A stretch of DNA of 45,775 nucleotides from Lingula anatina (taxonomy: Eukaryota; Brachiopoda; Lingulata; Lingulida; Lingulidae), in NCBI RefSeq assembly GCF_001039355.2, contig NW_019774403.1:483422-529196 (forward strand), given 5' to 3'. Below the pieces are notes generated by a model. It did not search any database, was not told the DNA's origin, and saw only the letters and a list, made by a program, of their open reading frames with translations. Shown here in pieces: positions 21,147 through 32,738 of the stretch; positions within the stretch are counted from its first letter, which is position 1; the number at the start of each line of letters is the position of its first letter. The position numbers and the translations under genes were made by a program.

Positions 21147-22823
21147 AAGTTAAAACAACGGCTTTGCTTGTAGAAACCTGTCTTGCTCTCATGTTGCATG
21201 TTTGAGCATTTATGTGTGTGTGTGTGAGAAGGGCACTACGTGTTTTGTTGTTATAGGATATATAAATTGATAGATGGGTCTGAGGGTTAAGAGACGCACA
21301 GTAAAAAAAAAAACTTAATTGAGGTCTTGTTTGCATATAGACTGTGGCGATCCTCGTACATTATTTCAAACCTCATTTTAAAGCGCCTGATGTTTGGATT
21401 GGTGACTTTGAATACCAGTACATTGCCACAGCCACAGATTGGCGGGAAGAGGGTGAGGGTGAGGGCGTGTTACAAACCTGTATCCATGCTAAAAAAATTT
21501 TTATATGAGTTTTTATATTCTGAACAGAAATTTAGTATTTGATTGTTTACAAAATGCATACCTGTATCCCACAATTCGTTGTGTGAAAATCGCAATGTAC
21601 ATCTACATGTATATGTCAGCTGAAAGCTGGCGATTCTCGATTTATGAGACTTAAGAAAAATATCCGTTTATTTGCAAAAACAGAAAGCGGTGCTTTCGAA
21701 TAAAAGAAATGAGGAAAAATACATTCCGGGGCAAAAATACAAATGCAGAAATAGGAATGAAAACGCATTGTATTTGTCCTTTCGCCATCACAAACTGAGA
21801 CTCGAGATCACGAAAGGATATTGCGTTTTTAAAAGGTTTGAAACAAAGAGCTCCTCCTTGCCGGCAATTTGTGTAGAAACCGGATTAGCATTTCAAGATG
21901 AACGCGTTCCTCAATGAAAAAACATTTTAAAATGGGAACTTACTTTGCTGGCCTCGTTTTAAACCAATTTTTAAAAAAATATTAAGACCTAAAGATGCCC
22001 AAAACATAGAAAATAAAAGATAACATCTGGCGAGCGTTGGTTCTAACCCTGACAATCCTCTCCAGGATGTGCCTTTATGCATAAATCCGTGGCTATATTT
22101 ATCTGAGCATTCATTATTGTGTTGGCTATTGGCTCTGAAAACCTCAAACGCAACAGTATGTATCTATTTAGTCGCAGCGCCTTGGCTCTCTGCATTTTGT
22201 TGGGCGTGGGATTAAGTCAGCGTCAACAAGATCGGTTTTCCAACCTTCTCGAGCTTCTAAAGCTACAGGTTCAGATTGAGAAAACGGGTGAGTTCCTACG
22301 CATGGATTGCCCAACCCTGTTCCAGCAGCCTGGGGTTTCACGTTACTTGAGGTCTGAACCCAGAGGTAAGAAGCAACTCTCTCTCTCTCTCTTACAGTTT
22401 TTCATCATAAACAATGTCATTAATTTAAACGTTTTCGGTTTTTATCTATACACAGTCTCTTTTTTATCAACTGTAAATGCCATAATGAAGATTTCACATT
22501 TAAACGTATTACTGCACATTATCTGCGTGTGCTCTGCTTCATATATTCACTATAGTGTCGACAATCATTCCCCTCTACAGCCCTCTGTCTTTGGGAGTTC
22601 TCAGCATGTCTTGTTAATTACCTAAGTATGTCCCATCTACTGTGCAAAGCTATCCAGCCTATTTGCACTTTGCCTTCCCTTCCTTCTTTTCCTTCCAACG
22701 TTCCCTACGTTACTAGTTGCTTTATACGTCAATTTTTCTTTACATGTCCTAAGCCATTAAACTGGATTGTTTTTTCTGGTTTTCTTTAAGAGTATTATGT
22801 GTTGGCATCTCTTCCCCTTGGAG

Positions 22824-22824
<1 letters not shown>

Positions 22825-22858
<34 letters not shown>
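22825..22858. repeat. (GT)n microsatellite in OLF-3 intron 1
   Basis: About 17 GT units, absent from the homologous place in the OLF-4 intron (about 29890), so it expanded after the duplication. Confidence 0.9.
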
Positions 22859-22859
<1 letters not shown>

Positions 22860-23410
22860 AAGGTACACGTACGCATCATATCCTGACTCGGGTGTTTTTC
22901 ACTTTAAATTTCTTACTGGCAGTCCATGTTTTACAGCTCTGCATTATTGAAATTATCCTATGTAGCATTGTACGGTTCTCATTCTCTTTTTTCTGTTGAT
23001 ACTAGCAAGATACATTCTTGATCCTAAGTTGAATTGACTTTAATTACGGTATATATCTGCCGTCAGAAGTAATAAAACTACCCAGCCATTATAATCACTG
23101 ACTTGTTTTGATTCAGTGTTGTTTCTATAAATGTTACATGCATGAACGTACTTTTACTATCCACGCTCACTACAGGAATCCCAAATTGGTGCATAACATC
23201 CAATGTTACATCCCAGAACCAAGATGGTTCTCTGGGTTATCAAAAAATAATGTATAAATGTCAAGATGATTGCTTCGACTAATCGAAAATGTCGGATGAA
23301 ATTAAACACTCATTTCAGATATCTAAACGTCATTTCCCTCCTAATTAACGAAACTTGGTTAAACGGACTTCAATGTCCCATGGTGACTCTGTTTGTGATG
23401 TTTCACACTG

Positions 23411-23485
23411 CCAACCAAAATTACCGCAACGACTAGCCTAAATAATTAACTTTTTTTCACGTGACGTGGCGGTAATTTTAGTTGG
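23411..23485. repeat. 75-bp hairpin
   Basis: ccaaccaaaattaccgc (23411-23427) and gcggtaattttagttgg (23469-23485) pair with one mismatch around a 41-base loop. It sits exactly where homology to the OLF-4 intron ends, so it is part of the inserted material. It may be a tiny MITE. Confidence 0.6.
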
Positions 23486-23540
23486 GGGTGACGCACGTGT
23501 GGCCCATTTCCGGTGTGCTCTCCACTTTGTTCGTTAGTTG

Positions 23541-24765
23541 TAATAATAATAAATAATAAATTTATTTTAAGTCTAAAATCCATTTAAAATGTTCAGTAGA
23601 CATTACATAAAATATCATAAAAAATACTACATAAAATATCATAAATAAAATCTAGGTAAAACAGCCATTATTCCATACAATTAAATGCAATTAATACAAG
23701 ATTTATAAAACCAATTAAGAGTTAATCAAAATATTTCCTAAAAAAGGTATGTTTTTAGTTCTTTTTAAAAATGTTTGGTAGACTGAATTGCTCGGATTTC
23801 CAGCGGTAATAGATTCCATTCCTTTGGACCTGCAGCTTTAAAAGATATATCACCGTAGGTTTTTAATCACATTTTTACTGGGTTGAGTAGCAATTGGTCT
23901 ACAGTCCGCAGATTACGCATTGGAACATAGTGACTAATTCATTGATGTATGTTGGTGCCAATCCATAAAAAGCATCGTGAGTAAAAACTAAAAATTTGAA
24001 TAAAATCCTGGCTTGTAGAGGTAGCCGGTGTAAACTTTTTAAAACTGGGGAGATGTGTATACTTGTGGATGTCCGAGTTAATAATCTGGCCGAAATATTT
24101 TGAATGCGCTGCAGTCTAGCAATTTGTTTCTTTGGACAACCGTATAAAATGTAGTTGCAGTAATCTAATCGAGATGTAACTATACAATTTATAACTGTGG
24201 CTGCAGCAGAGTCAGACAACTGATTGCGAATTGCACTTATGTTCCTAATGTTAAAAACCGCTGACCCTCATACACTGGCAATATGTTTGTTCATACAAAG
24301 TGATCCATCAAAAAATACACCAAGATTTCTTGCATGAGGTGGTGTTGGCTTAATAATGCTTGATCCAATTTTGAGCTGAATTTGTTGTGCTATCATACGA
24401 TTATGTGGCTGACTTATTACCAAACGTTCAGACTTTCCATCGTTAATTTTCAACTTATTACTAATCAGCCACCCGCGAAGATCATCAATACATTCAGACA
24501 AAATATCAATAGATTCATTTGGATTTTCTAGATTGCAACAAGTAAAAATCTGTGTGTCATCAGCATAAATATGATAGCCAATGTTATGATGTCTTAGTAT
24601 GGCCCCAATTGGTAAGGTATACATGCAAAACACAAGAGGTCCTAGAACACTGCCTTGTGGCACACCAAAAGCTATCTCTGAAACATTTGATAATATGCCT
24701 TTTATCATAACCTGCTGTGACCGGCCTGTAAAATAAGAACGTAAAAGACTAAGAGCAGAGTTGTG
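23541..24765 (-). mobile_element. 5'-truncated, decayed non-LTR retrotransposon (Jockey/CR1-like)
   Basis: On the minus strand the fragments read SYFTGRSQQV (24720-24750), then FGVPQGSVLGPLVF and HIYADDTQIF, the reverse transcriptase strand with its catalytic YADD. A frame break near 24240 precedes RLDYCNYILYGCP, LQRIQNISARLL and LHRLPLQARI, the usual C-terminal region of Jockey/CR1-type elements. The endonuclease and N-terminal parts are missing. The 3' end carries an ATAAT-type tail (about 23541-23562). It lies antisense in the long first intron of OLF-3. Not functional. Confidence 0.85.
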
Positions 24766-25060
24766 AGGGCGTGCGCCTTACTCAACACGCAAAGGGCAAT
24801 TGATCCTTCATTGCTTGCGACGTGCGTCTTGCACAACGCGCGCCTCTCTCGTTAACTCTGTGCGAGGGAAGCAAGTTACGCAGGCTATTCGTAGAATCTT
24901 TTGGACATGTCCAACATCCTCCGTACGTGGTTACGGGCTGTCTGCGAACTCGAAATTGCGTTAGAAGAACTTGCGTGGGACGTGAGATTCTGTGCAAAAT
25001 TTGAACGCAAACAACCCGTAAGAGCCCGTACGGCCGGTTGTGACCGAGGCTTTAATGGGA
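24766..25060. other. GC-richer insert of unknown origin
   Basis: The stretch is noticeably richer in CG than its surroundings (gtgcgtcttgcacaacgcgc, ccgtacgtgg, gcccgtacggccgg). It fits between the 5' end of the LINE and the broken OLF exon. It has no counterpart in the otherwise homologous OLF-4 intron. The open frames across it do not resemble a known protein. It may be part of a DNA transposon. Confidence 0.4.
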
Positions 25061-25075
25061 ATTGTTTTCACTTTA

Positions 25076-25740
25076 AAAAGGAAAGGGATGCAGGCAAAGC
25101 GGCACGCTTACAATACAATAGGGAACATTTCAGTGGTTTTCCAGTACAGCCCGGCCAATTCCAGACAGTCTGCGTGGATGAGAGACTCCCAACCACAGTT
25201 CGGCAGAGTGTGGTTTTTCGGAGGATCTGTGAGAAACAACCCCTTGGTTGTATTCGACTCAGTAGAGGCCATGAAGCGCAAAAACTCACGTGAGACCATC
25301 AGACTCCCATACAACTGGGCAGGCACTGGACATGTTGTATACAGGAATTCTGTTTACTTTATCCGTGCCCTTACGAAGACCATAATCAAGTTCGACCTCA
25401 AAAACAGAAATGCCATGATTGAGGCATCATTGAGAGACGTAGACGGGGGCAACAGATGTACTTATCCGTGGGACGGTTACGCTTCCACTGACTTTGCCGT
25501 GGACGAATACGGGCTGTGGTTGGTGTACGGGAACGTGACTGCGAACTGTAACCTGGTCATCACCAAGATCAACCCCGATACTCTCAACGTGGAGAATTTG
25601 TGGCCGACGACCATTAGCAGTGGAAGCTTGGGAAACACTTTCATGAAATGTGGCGTGCTTTACGCCACGAATTCCTACAGTGAAATGTCCACTTACATCC
25701 GCTATACCTATATATCACCAACACTGGGAAACAAGAGTCA
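25076..25740 (+). pseudogene. Broken olfactomedin exon inside OLF-3
   Basis: It matches the OLF-4 exon ([48 protein letters not shown]). Near its start a 5-base tandem duplication (acaatacaata) shifts the frame into TAG. Near its end cctatgacacc has become cctatatatcacc, a second shift. The 3' part is missing: after aacaagagtc the sequence switches to intron sequence of the OLF-2 type (aactttgtgt). It therefore ends at a recombination junction at about 25740. Confidence 0.8.
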
Positions 25741-27667
25741 CACATGGAAATAACTTTGTGTCTGGTATTGTCTTTTGTAATTTCGTAAGAAGATTGAAAT
25801 GATATTTTTTTAGATCGAAGGAAATTTAAATTATTCTTTATCTTGCATGCGTAGGGAAAAGACAGCTGTACTTTGGCGCGTCATCGGAGGAGATAGGATT
25901 TAGGATTATCCTTGCTAAGCACACCCTAGATTTCTTGACGCAAAGTTACTTGAAGTGCAAAGCCGGGTCACTGAGAGTTACGACGCAGGGTAAGGTGAAA
26001 CAAGATATCACGAATCCGTTTTAAAGGCGCATAAATAGAAAGGTGCAATCAGAAAACCCTGTGTTTATTATATTACAAAAGATAAACCACGTTCCCATAT
26101 ATTAACACTTCTAATGGGTAGTGATGATACGAATCAAATTAATCCTTAAATTTGTAGTGGCTACGTATTCATTTTTATCGAGGTTCATTTCTTTATCTTT
26201 TAGTTTGGCTGATGGAAAACATGTTCTATAAAACTAACGGCAAAGGCTGATTTGGGTTTCAGTATCGCCACGTTCAATTTTGGCATCGTCCTAAATAAAA
26301 TAAAATAAAGCAATATGTTTCGTCATTTTAAGCTCCTGATCCATGTGACAGTCAACCGTGTCAAAATAACGGGACGTGTACCGCCAGCGGGGATACTGCT
26401 ATCTGCGCCTGCTTGCCTGGTTTTACCGGCGCCACGTGTGACGTAGGTGGGTGCACGTGGACTAGTGTGACGTCATGGTGGCAATGTTCCTACACACAGT
26501 GGAACAGATGCGTTCAATTATCTAGGCCTATAGACTCTACGCCTATATTTTAACGACTTTAAGGCTGTAACGTAATGATTTAACATCAATATATAAATAT
26601 GAATAATTTGGTATTTTAATACTTACCTTGCATCAGCACTTGATTATGAAGAGAAAATGACGTGTTTTCTAGACATAGGCAAAAATACCGTTTAGTCGCT
26701 TTAAACAAAATTTTCTTTTCAATAAGAATTAGAAATTACTGTTAAGTGTTTTAAAACACTGTGAAGCAATTTGATCATTAATTGTCTCTGTAGTAAATTT
26801 TATTATGTAACACATTATTGTTTTTATAGGGACGAAATGCCTGTCTGGCGGCACTATTAGAATTGGGAACATGTCAATGGTCTTTCAGTATAGCCCAGCA
26901 AGGTCCCTGCACTCTTCTTGGATGAAAGACTCTCAGCCAACTAACCTGAGCTATGCTGACCGAGTGTGGTTTTTCAAAGGATATTCTACAGAAAATGTGA
27001 TCGCTGAATTCGAAACAATTGAAGACATGAAGCGTGGTATACAAAGTGCGTCAATTACACTTCCATACAGGTGGGCCGGTACCGGACATGTCGTACACAG
27101 AGGCAGTTTGTATTTTCAGCCTCATGGAACTCAGAAAATTGCTAAATATGATATCCAGAAAATGAAGCTTATGGCAGAGATTCACTTGAAAGACGTAGAC
27201 AGTGGCAACAGATGCACCTATGGTTGGGGCGGTTACGCTTCCACTGACTTTGCCGTGGACGAATACGGGCTGTGGTTGGTGTACGGGAACGTGACTGCGA
27301 ACTGTAACCTGGTCATCGCCAAGATTAACCTGGACACTCTCAACGTGGAGAAATCATGGGAGACGACCATCAATTACAGGATAGTTGGAAACACGTTCAT
27401 GAAATGTGGCGTGCTTTACGCCACGAAATCCTACAGTGAAACATTCATTTACATTCGCTATACTTATGACACCAACACCGGGAAACAATAGTCGCTTCCC
27501 TCGAACAGTATCTCGTTCAAACAACCTGGTCCATACAACACCATGTTAGATTACAACCCCCATGACGGCCTTCTGTATTATGTAGATTACAATCCCGGGT
27601 ACATTGCCACGTTCCCAATTGTCAAATCAGTGTAACAAGATCACGTATTCAGAAAAGAAAGCCAAAA

Positions 27668-27673
27668 AATAAA
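27668..27673 (+). promoter_or_regulatory. Polyadenylation signal of OLF-3
   Basis: AATAAA in the conserved OLF 3' UTR block, 33 bases behind the original TAA at 27633-27635. Confidence 0.7.
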
Positions 27674-29182
27674 CAGTTGGAAATATAGTTTTGTTTGTAG
27701 GAATATCTCCTTCACCCACAAGGCACAATGCGTGTGTGAGCATTTGTGTGTGTGTGTGTGTGCGTGTTTGGATAGCGAGGTAGCATGAAGTTGTTCTTGG
27801 ACAGGAGGGTGGATTGACAGGTGGATCTTAGGGTTAAGATACTCATAGTCAAAATAAAAGAGATCATTGAGGTTTATATGCATACATACATTCACGTATG
27901 TTCTTTTAATCGCCCGATGTTTGAATTGGTGATTTTGAATACCAGTATATTGCCACATCCACAGATTGGCGTGGGGGGGGGGGGGGGGGGGGGGGGCGTG
28001 CAAAACCCTATCCATGCTTAAAACAACAGTTTTTTTTTATATTCTGAACAGAAAATTGGTAATTTTTTGTTTACAAAAAGAAGCAACAGATATTTGCATA
28101 CCTGTACCTCACAACTCGTGTGAAAATCGCAGAGAACGTACATGTACATGTATATTCTCAATTTATGAGGCTTTAGAAAAGTATTCGTTTGTATGCAAAA
28201 ATAGAAACAGCGCCTTCGAATAAAAGAAAAAAATGTATAAACTTTGCGCGAACCCCCCCCCCCCCCACACACACACAAATACAGAAACAGGAATGCAAAC
28301 GCATTGTATTTTTCTAATGATGTATTAGGTACTAGGTATAGGCGCCTTCTACCTTACTCACCTTCATTTTTCCAAAACAAGGTCGAATCCAGCCTCCTAA
28401 CCAAATTTCCACCAAAAATAAATAAATAAATAAATAAATAAATAAATACATAAAAATGACAAGAAAGAAGACAGAATGTGAGATGACTACAGATATGAAT
28501 GCTGGCGGAATGAAATAGGGAGCTCAACTATCTCAGTATAATAAAGACAAAGGCTTTATAAATGATAACTTCTGATTGTGGTCTCTCGGGGCAGGGATTC
28601 GGGATTGCAAACGACGAATTGACGACTTACACCACGATTTCGTGGCGCGAACGTTAACATAGTGGTCGAGAGCGCTAACAATCTGACCAGCTTACACCCG
28701 GGTCTTTCGTTGTTTATGTTTTTGTAATGCTACTTTTCTCAACCCCAAACTATTTTCAGTGCGGCAGTAATGCACTCTAGACAATCTCTGGAACACAAAG
28801 GACGTGCCGAACGGGTAGATTAACGGTTCGCGATTTGCATTTTGGTGTTCGCGACCACAATCTTTCGTTTGCGATATTAAAGCACGGATTGAGACTCAAA
28901 ATCACGACAGGATATTTTGTTTTAAGGTTTGAAACAAAGAGTTCTTGCTTGCTGGCAATTTATGTAGAAAACGGATTAGCATTTTAAAATGAACTCGGTT
29001 CCCCAATCAAAAGCATTTTAAAATGAGAACTTACTTTACTGTCAACGTTTTGAACCAATTCTTTGAAACATTAAAACATGGTGATGCCCAAATCCTACAG
29101 AATGAAATATCTCATTCAGCGAACGTTGGTTCTAACCCTGGCAATCCTCTCCAGGATGTGCCTTCATACATTATTCCCTGGT

Positions 29183-29190
29183 TATATATA
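29183..29190 (+). promoter_or_regulatory. TATA box of OLF-4
   Basis: TATATATA lies 57-64 bases before the ATG at 29247. The OLF-3 counterpart is the weaker TATATTT at 22094-22100. The surrounding caatcctctccaggatgtgcc is conserved between the two. Confidence 0.55.
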
Positions 29191-29246
29191 TCTTGGCGTT
29201 CGTAATTGTTGGGGCTTCTGGCTCTGGAAACATCAAACGCAACGGT

Positions 29247-32200
29247 ATGTGTCTATTTGGTCGCAGCGCCTTGGCTCTCTGCATTTTGTTTGGCGTGGGA
29301 TTAAGCCACAGTCAACAAGACCGATTTTCCAACCTTCTCGAGCTTCTAAAACTACAGGTTCAGATTGAGAAGACGGGGGATTTCCTGCGCAGGGATTGTC
29401 CAACCCTGTTCCAGCAGACTGGGGTTTCACGTTATTTGAGGTCTGAACCCAGAGGTAGGAAGCAACTCTCTCTCCCTCTCTCTTACAGTTTCTCATCATA
29501 AACAATGTCATTAATTTAAACGTAATCGGGTTTTATCTATACACAGTCTCTTTTTAACAATTGTAAATTCGATAATGAAGATTTCATATGGAAACGTATT
29601 ACTGCACATTATCTGCGTGTGTCCTGCTTCATATATTCACTGTAGTGTCGGCAATTCCCCTCTACAACTCTCTGTCTTTGATAGTTCTCAGCGTATCTGT
29701 TACTTTTGTATGTTCCATCTATTGTGCAAAGCTATCCAACTTATTTGCTCTTTTTCCTTCCAACTTTCCCTATGTTACCGGTTGCTTTATATTTCAGTAT
29801 TTCTTTACATGTCCTAAGACATTAAACTGGCTTGTTTTTTCTGGTCTTCCTTAAGAGTGTTATATGTTGGCATCTGCTTCCCCTTGGACCGATTTTTTTT
29901 GTATGTCTGCAAGATACACGTACGCATCATATCCTGACTCTGGAGTTTTTTCACTTTCTTACTGTCAGTCCATGTTTTACAGTCTTTCATTATAAAAATT
30001 ACCCTATACATAGCATACGAATCTCATTCTTGTTTCTATTGATACTAGCAAGATAAACTTTTGATCTTAGGTTGAATTGACTTAGAATTACCGTACATAT
30101 TTGCCACCAGAAGTAATGAAACTACCAAGACAAAATTAATCACTGTTTTGATTTAGTATTGCTTCTTTAAATGTTACGTGCATGTACATACTTTTACTAT
30201 CCACGCTCACAACAGGAATCCCAAACGTGAAACCCAATATTACATCCTAGAATCAAGATAGTTCTCTGGGTTATCAAAAATAATGTAAAAATAACAAGAT
30301 GATTACTTCGACTAATCGAAAATGCCGGATGAAATTAAGCACTCATTCCAGATATTTAAACGCCATTTCCCTCCTAATTAACGAAACTCGGTTCAACGAA
30401 CTTCAATGCCCCATGGTCACCTTGTTTGTGATGTTGTCCATTTCTCAATTTCCCCTAAAGTTGGCCTCCTGCTGTTTGTACAAGTTTGTCTGTTGCGGAT
30501 TCCCATTTAACTTACTTTTTTACGTAAAAGCCAGTACAGGGCATTCATTTGTCATAGTGGACCGGTCCAGTTAAGTATAACGCACGGTGAGAAAGGGCCT
30601 TTCGGTCATCTGTTTTTCGTATCTATCAATGTCATTTTCATTTGCTGCCATGTCTGTCTGTTGGGAGTTTATGTTATTAATATGGTGATAAGTATTTCAC
30701 GCTTCTTGGAAGGGGCATTTACCACACACAGGCCTACTGGTAGGCTACATATATATACACCAATGAAATATAAGTACATGTAGGTATAAAAAAAGTTCCT
30801 AAAATGACCTGTTCAAGGACCGCTTCAAGGGGCACTTCATGACCAGCAATACGGTTCATACTTCTCCGGAACACTTGTATCTTAAACGATCTTGTCTGTC
30901 ATTGTATTTGTAGTTTGAAATCGAATCCAGCAAGGGGCTCGCCTACAGGCTTAATAGCAAGCAGCAAGTGACCAACAGACTGTGACTGATCATATGACAA
31001 TACCAATTTTCTGTCAGACTGAGACATTAAACCTGAAAAGCTTATGCTACGATGTATCTTATGTCATGTTTTCTACTCCCAGTGGGGCAAAGCCCGTCGT
31101 ACAATGGCGTGACATCAGAAGAGTTAGCGCTCAAGATTAGCCTTGCCAGCCACACTCTAGAATTCTTGACCCAGAGCTATTTGAGATGCACGGCAGACCA
31201 ACAGATCAATACAAATGGTAAGCACACCATTATTAGCTACTTTACGGGTAGGAATCATTGCGTTTAGCACAAAACCTTGTGATGGGCAGTTAAAACAAAA
31301 AGTGTTCATTTACTTGTTTTTATGGTATCCCCCTAACAGAAATTGGAAATAAAAGAGGTCATCGAACCAAGCGACCTGAAGGTATTTGTCCAGGTATTAT
31401 AATCATTAGATATAATCAATTTTTCAAAATTAAATCAGATGAAAGGGACTAACCCATGTGAGCAAAAATTAAAATAATAATAAAGCAATATTAAAAAAAA
31501 CTTGGCAAAAGTTATGTCTACAATGTCAGTAAGCCTCCATATCGCCATTCAGTATCTAGTTATCAAGAGAATGATAATAACTCATTGCAATTTAGAAGCA
31601 ATTATTTTACTTTACAAAGGAACGGGATGTGGCATGCCTACAATAGAGAACTCGTCAGGGGTTTTCCAGTACAACCCGGCCAATTCCAGACAGTCTGCGT
31701 GGATGAGAGATTCCCAACCGACAAATCAAAGCTCGGCAAACAGAGTGTGGTTCTTTAGAGGATTTGTGAGAGACAACGCGGTGATAATGTTCGACTCAGT
31801 AGAGGCCATGAAGCGCAACCACTCACGTGAGACCATCAGACTCCCATACAACTGGGCAGGCACTGGACATGTTGTATACAGGGATTCCGTATACTTTCAG
31901 CGTGCCCTCACGAAGAACATAGTCAAGTTCGATTTCAAGAACAGAACTGCCATGATTGAGGCATCAATGAGGGACGTAGACGGGGGCAACACGTGTACAT
32001 ATCCGTGGCGCGGTTACACTACCACTGACTTTGCCGTGGACGAGTACGGGCTGTGGTTAGTGTACGGGAATATAAGTAACAACTGTAACCTGGTCATCGC
32101 CAAGATCAACCCGGACACTCTCAACGTGGAGAAATCGTGGGCGACGACCATTAGCAGTGGAAGCGTGGGAAACACTTTCATGAAATGTGGCGTGCTTTAC

Positions 32201-32407
32201 GCCACGAATTCCTACAGTGAATTGTCCAATTACATCCGCTATACCTATGACACCAACACTGGGAAACAAGAGTCGCTTCCACCGAATGGGATCCCGTTCA
32301 AACCACCTGGTAAATACAACACCATGTTAGATTATAATCCACATGACGGTCTTCTGTATTATGCAGATATGATTAAGGGAAATCTTGCCACTTTTCCAAT
32401 TGTCTAA
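29247..32407 (+). CDS. OLF-4: secreted olfactomedin protein without EGF repeats
   Basis: Exons 29247-29454, 31083-31217, 31340-31381 and 31620-32407, all joined in phase 1, give 390 residues. The signal peptide covers about residues 1-21 (MCLFGRSALALCILFGVGLS). The neck to residue 114 has cysteines in RRDCPTLF and LRCTAD. A 14-residue basic microexon (115-128) contains HRTKR, a possible furin-type site. The OLF domain is 129-390 and includes [50 protein letters not shown] and [12 protein letters not shown]. The microexon can be skipped without shifting the frame and is the least certain part. The first intron is about 1.6 kb. Exons 2-4 recur almost unchanged at 32739-34064. Confidence 0.85.
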
Positions 32408-32509
32408 TCAATGAAACAAGATTTCGGCTACAAACAAGAAAGCCAAGAAATAAAAAAAGTTGAAACAATGTTGTTGTTTGTCAGAATCTCTAATTTCTCA
32501 CACAGTAGG
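30855..32509. repeat. 1.65-kb near-identical direct repeat, left copy
   Basis: From ttcatacttctccgg to cacagtagg, this is repeated at 32511-34166 with about five substitutions and one A-run length change, and the two copies are separated by the single N at 32510. The two OLF exons encode identical domains. Confidence 0.95.
32449..32454 (+). promoter_or_regulatory. Polyadenylation signal of OLF-4
   Basis: AATAAA 42 bases behind the stop in the shared 3' UTR block. Confidence 0.8.
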
Positions 32510-32510
32510 N
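32510..32510. other. Assembly gap (single N)
   Basis: The only ambiguous base in the window, placed exactly at the junction of the two 1.65-kb copies. Confidence 0.98.
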
Positions 32511-32738
32511 TTCATACTTCTCCGGAACACTTGTATCTTAAACGATCTTGTCTGTCATTGTATTTGTAGTTTGAAATCGAATCCAGCAAGGGGCTCGCCT
32601 ACAGGCTTAATAGCAAGCAGCAAGTGACCAACAGACTGTGACTGATCATATGACAATACCAATTTTCTGTCAGACTGAGACATTAAACCTGAAAAGCTTA
32701 TGCTACGATGTATCTTATGTCATGTTTTCTACTCCCAG

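Larger units (their letters stand above)
21110..23412. repeat. Segmental duplication, copy 1 (partner 27636-30440)
   Basis: The 3' end of an OLF gene, the spacer behind it, the next gene's promoter, exon 1 and most of intron 1 recur in the same order. Shared landmarks include ggtttgaaacaaagag, ggattagcattt, caatcctctccaggatgtgcc, exon 1, and the intron blocks ggaatcccaaa and gcttcgactaatcgaaaatg. The partner carries an extra insert at about 28318-28872. Confidence 0.75.
22158..27491 (+). pseudogene. OLF-3: rearranged EGF-olfactomedin gene with premature stop
   Basis: Exon 1 (22158-22365; signal peptide MYLFSRSALALCILLGVGLS, then a neck) can splice in phase 1 to a neck exon at 25855-25989, an EGF exon at 26333-26446 and an OLF exon at 26830-27491, for 372 residues. 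The long intron would hold a dead LINE and a broken OLF exon (25076-25740). The OLF exon stops at TAG 27489-27491, where every paralogue has GAG (GKQ then stop, instead of GKQES). The frame beyond stays open to TAA 27633-27635 and still encodes [12 protein letters not shown], so one substitution removed about 48 C-terminal residues, including propeller-closing sequence. The exon 1 lineage (like OLF-4) and the downstream lineage (like OLF-2) differ, pointing to an unequal recombination product. Probably a recent pseudogene. Confidence 0.65.
27636..30440. repeat. Segmental duplication, copy 2 (partner 21110-23412)
   Basis: It has the same order of blocks as the partner. It differs by a poly-G run (27973-27996), a poly-C run (28253-28266) and an insert at about 28318-28872 that contains an (AAAT)n run (28414-28450) and a CG-richer part (28600-28870). 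The insert breaks between the shared cattgtattt and gattgagactc sequences. Confidence 0.7.

Noticed and set aside
22119-22625. 168-codon frame starting before OLF-3 exon 1
   Set aside because: The start at 22119 is GTG, and the frame runs into the intron after the donor at 22366. The exon proper is 22158-22365.
23541-24765. LINE as an active retrotransposon gene
   Set aside because: It is 5'-truncated, frameshifted between the reverse transcriptase and C-terminal parts, and lacks the endonuclease.
24901-25293. 130-codon frame covering the GC-rich insert
   Set aside because: It crosses into the broken OLF exon in the wrong frame and matches no family I know.
31502-31619. N-terminal extension of the OLF-4 OLF frame (MAKVMST...)
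   Set aside because: It lies before a good acceptor (ttacaaag), is intronic by comparison with the other genes, and is not a signal peptide.
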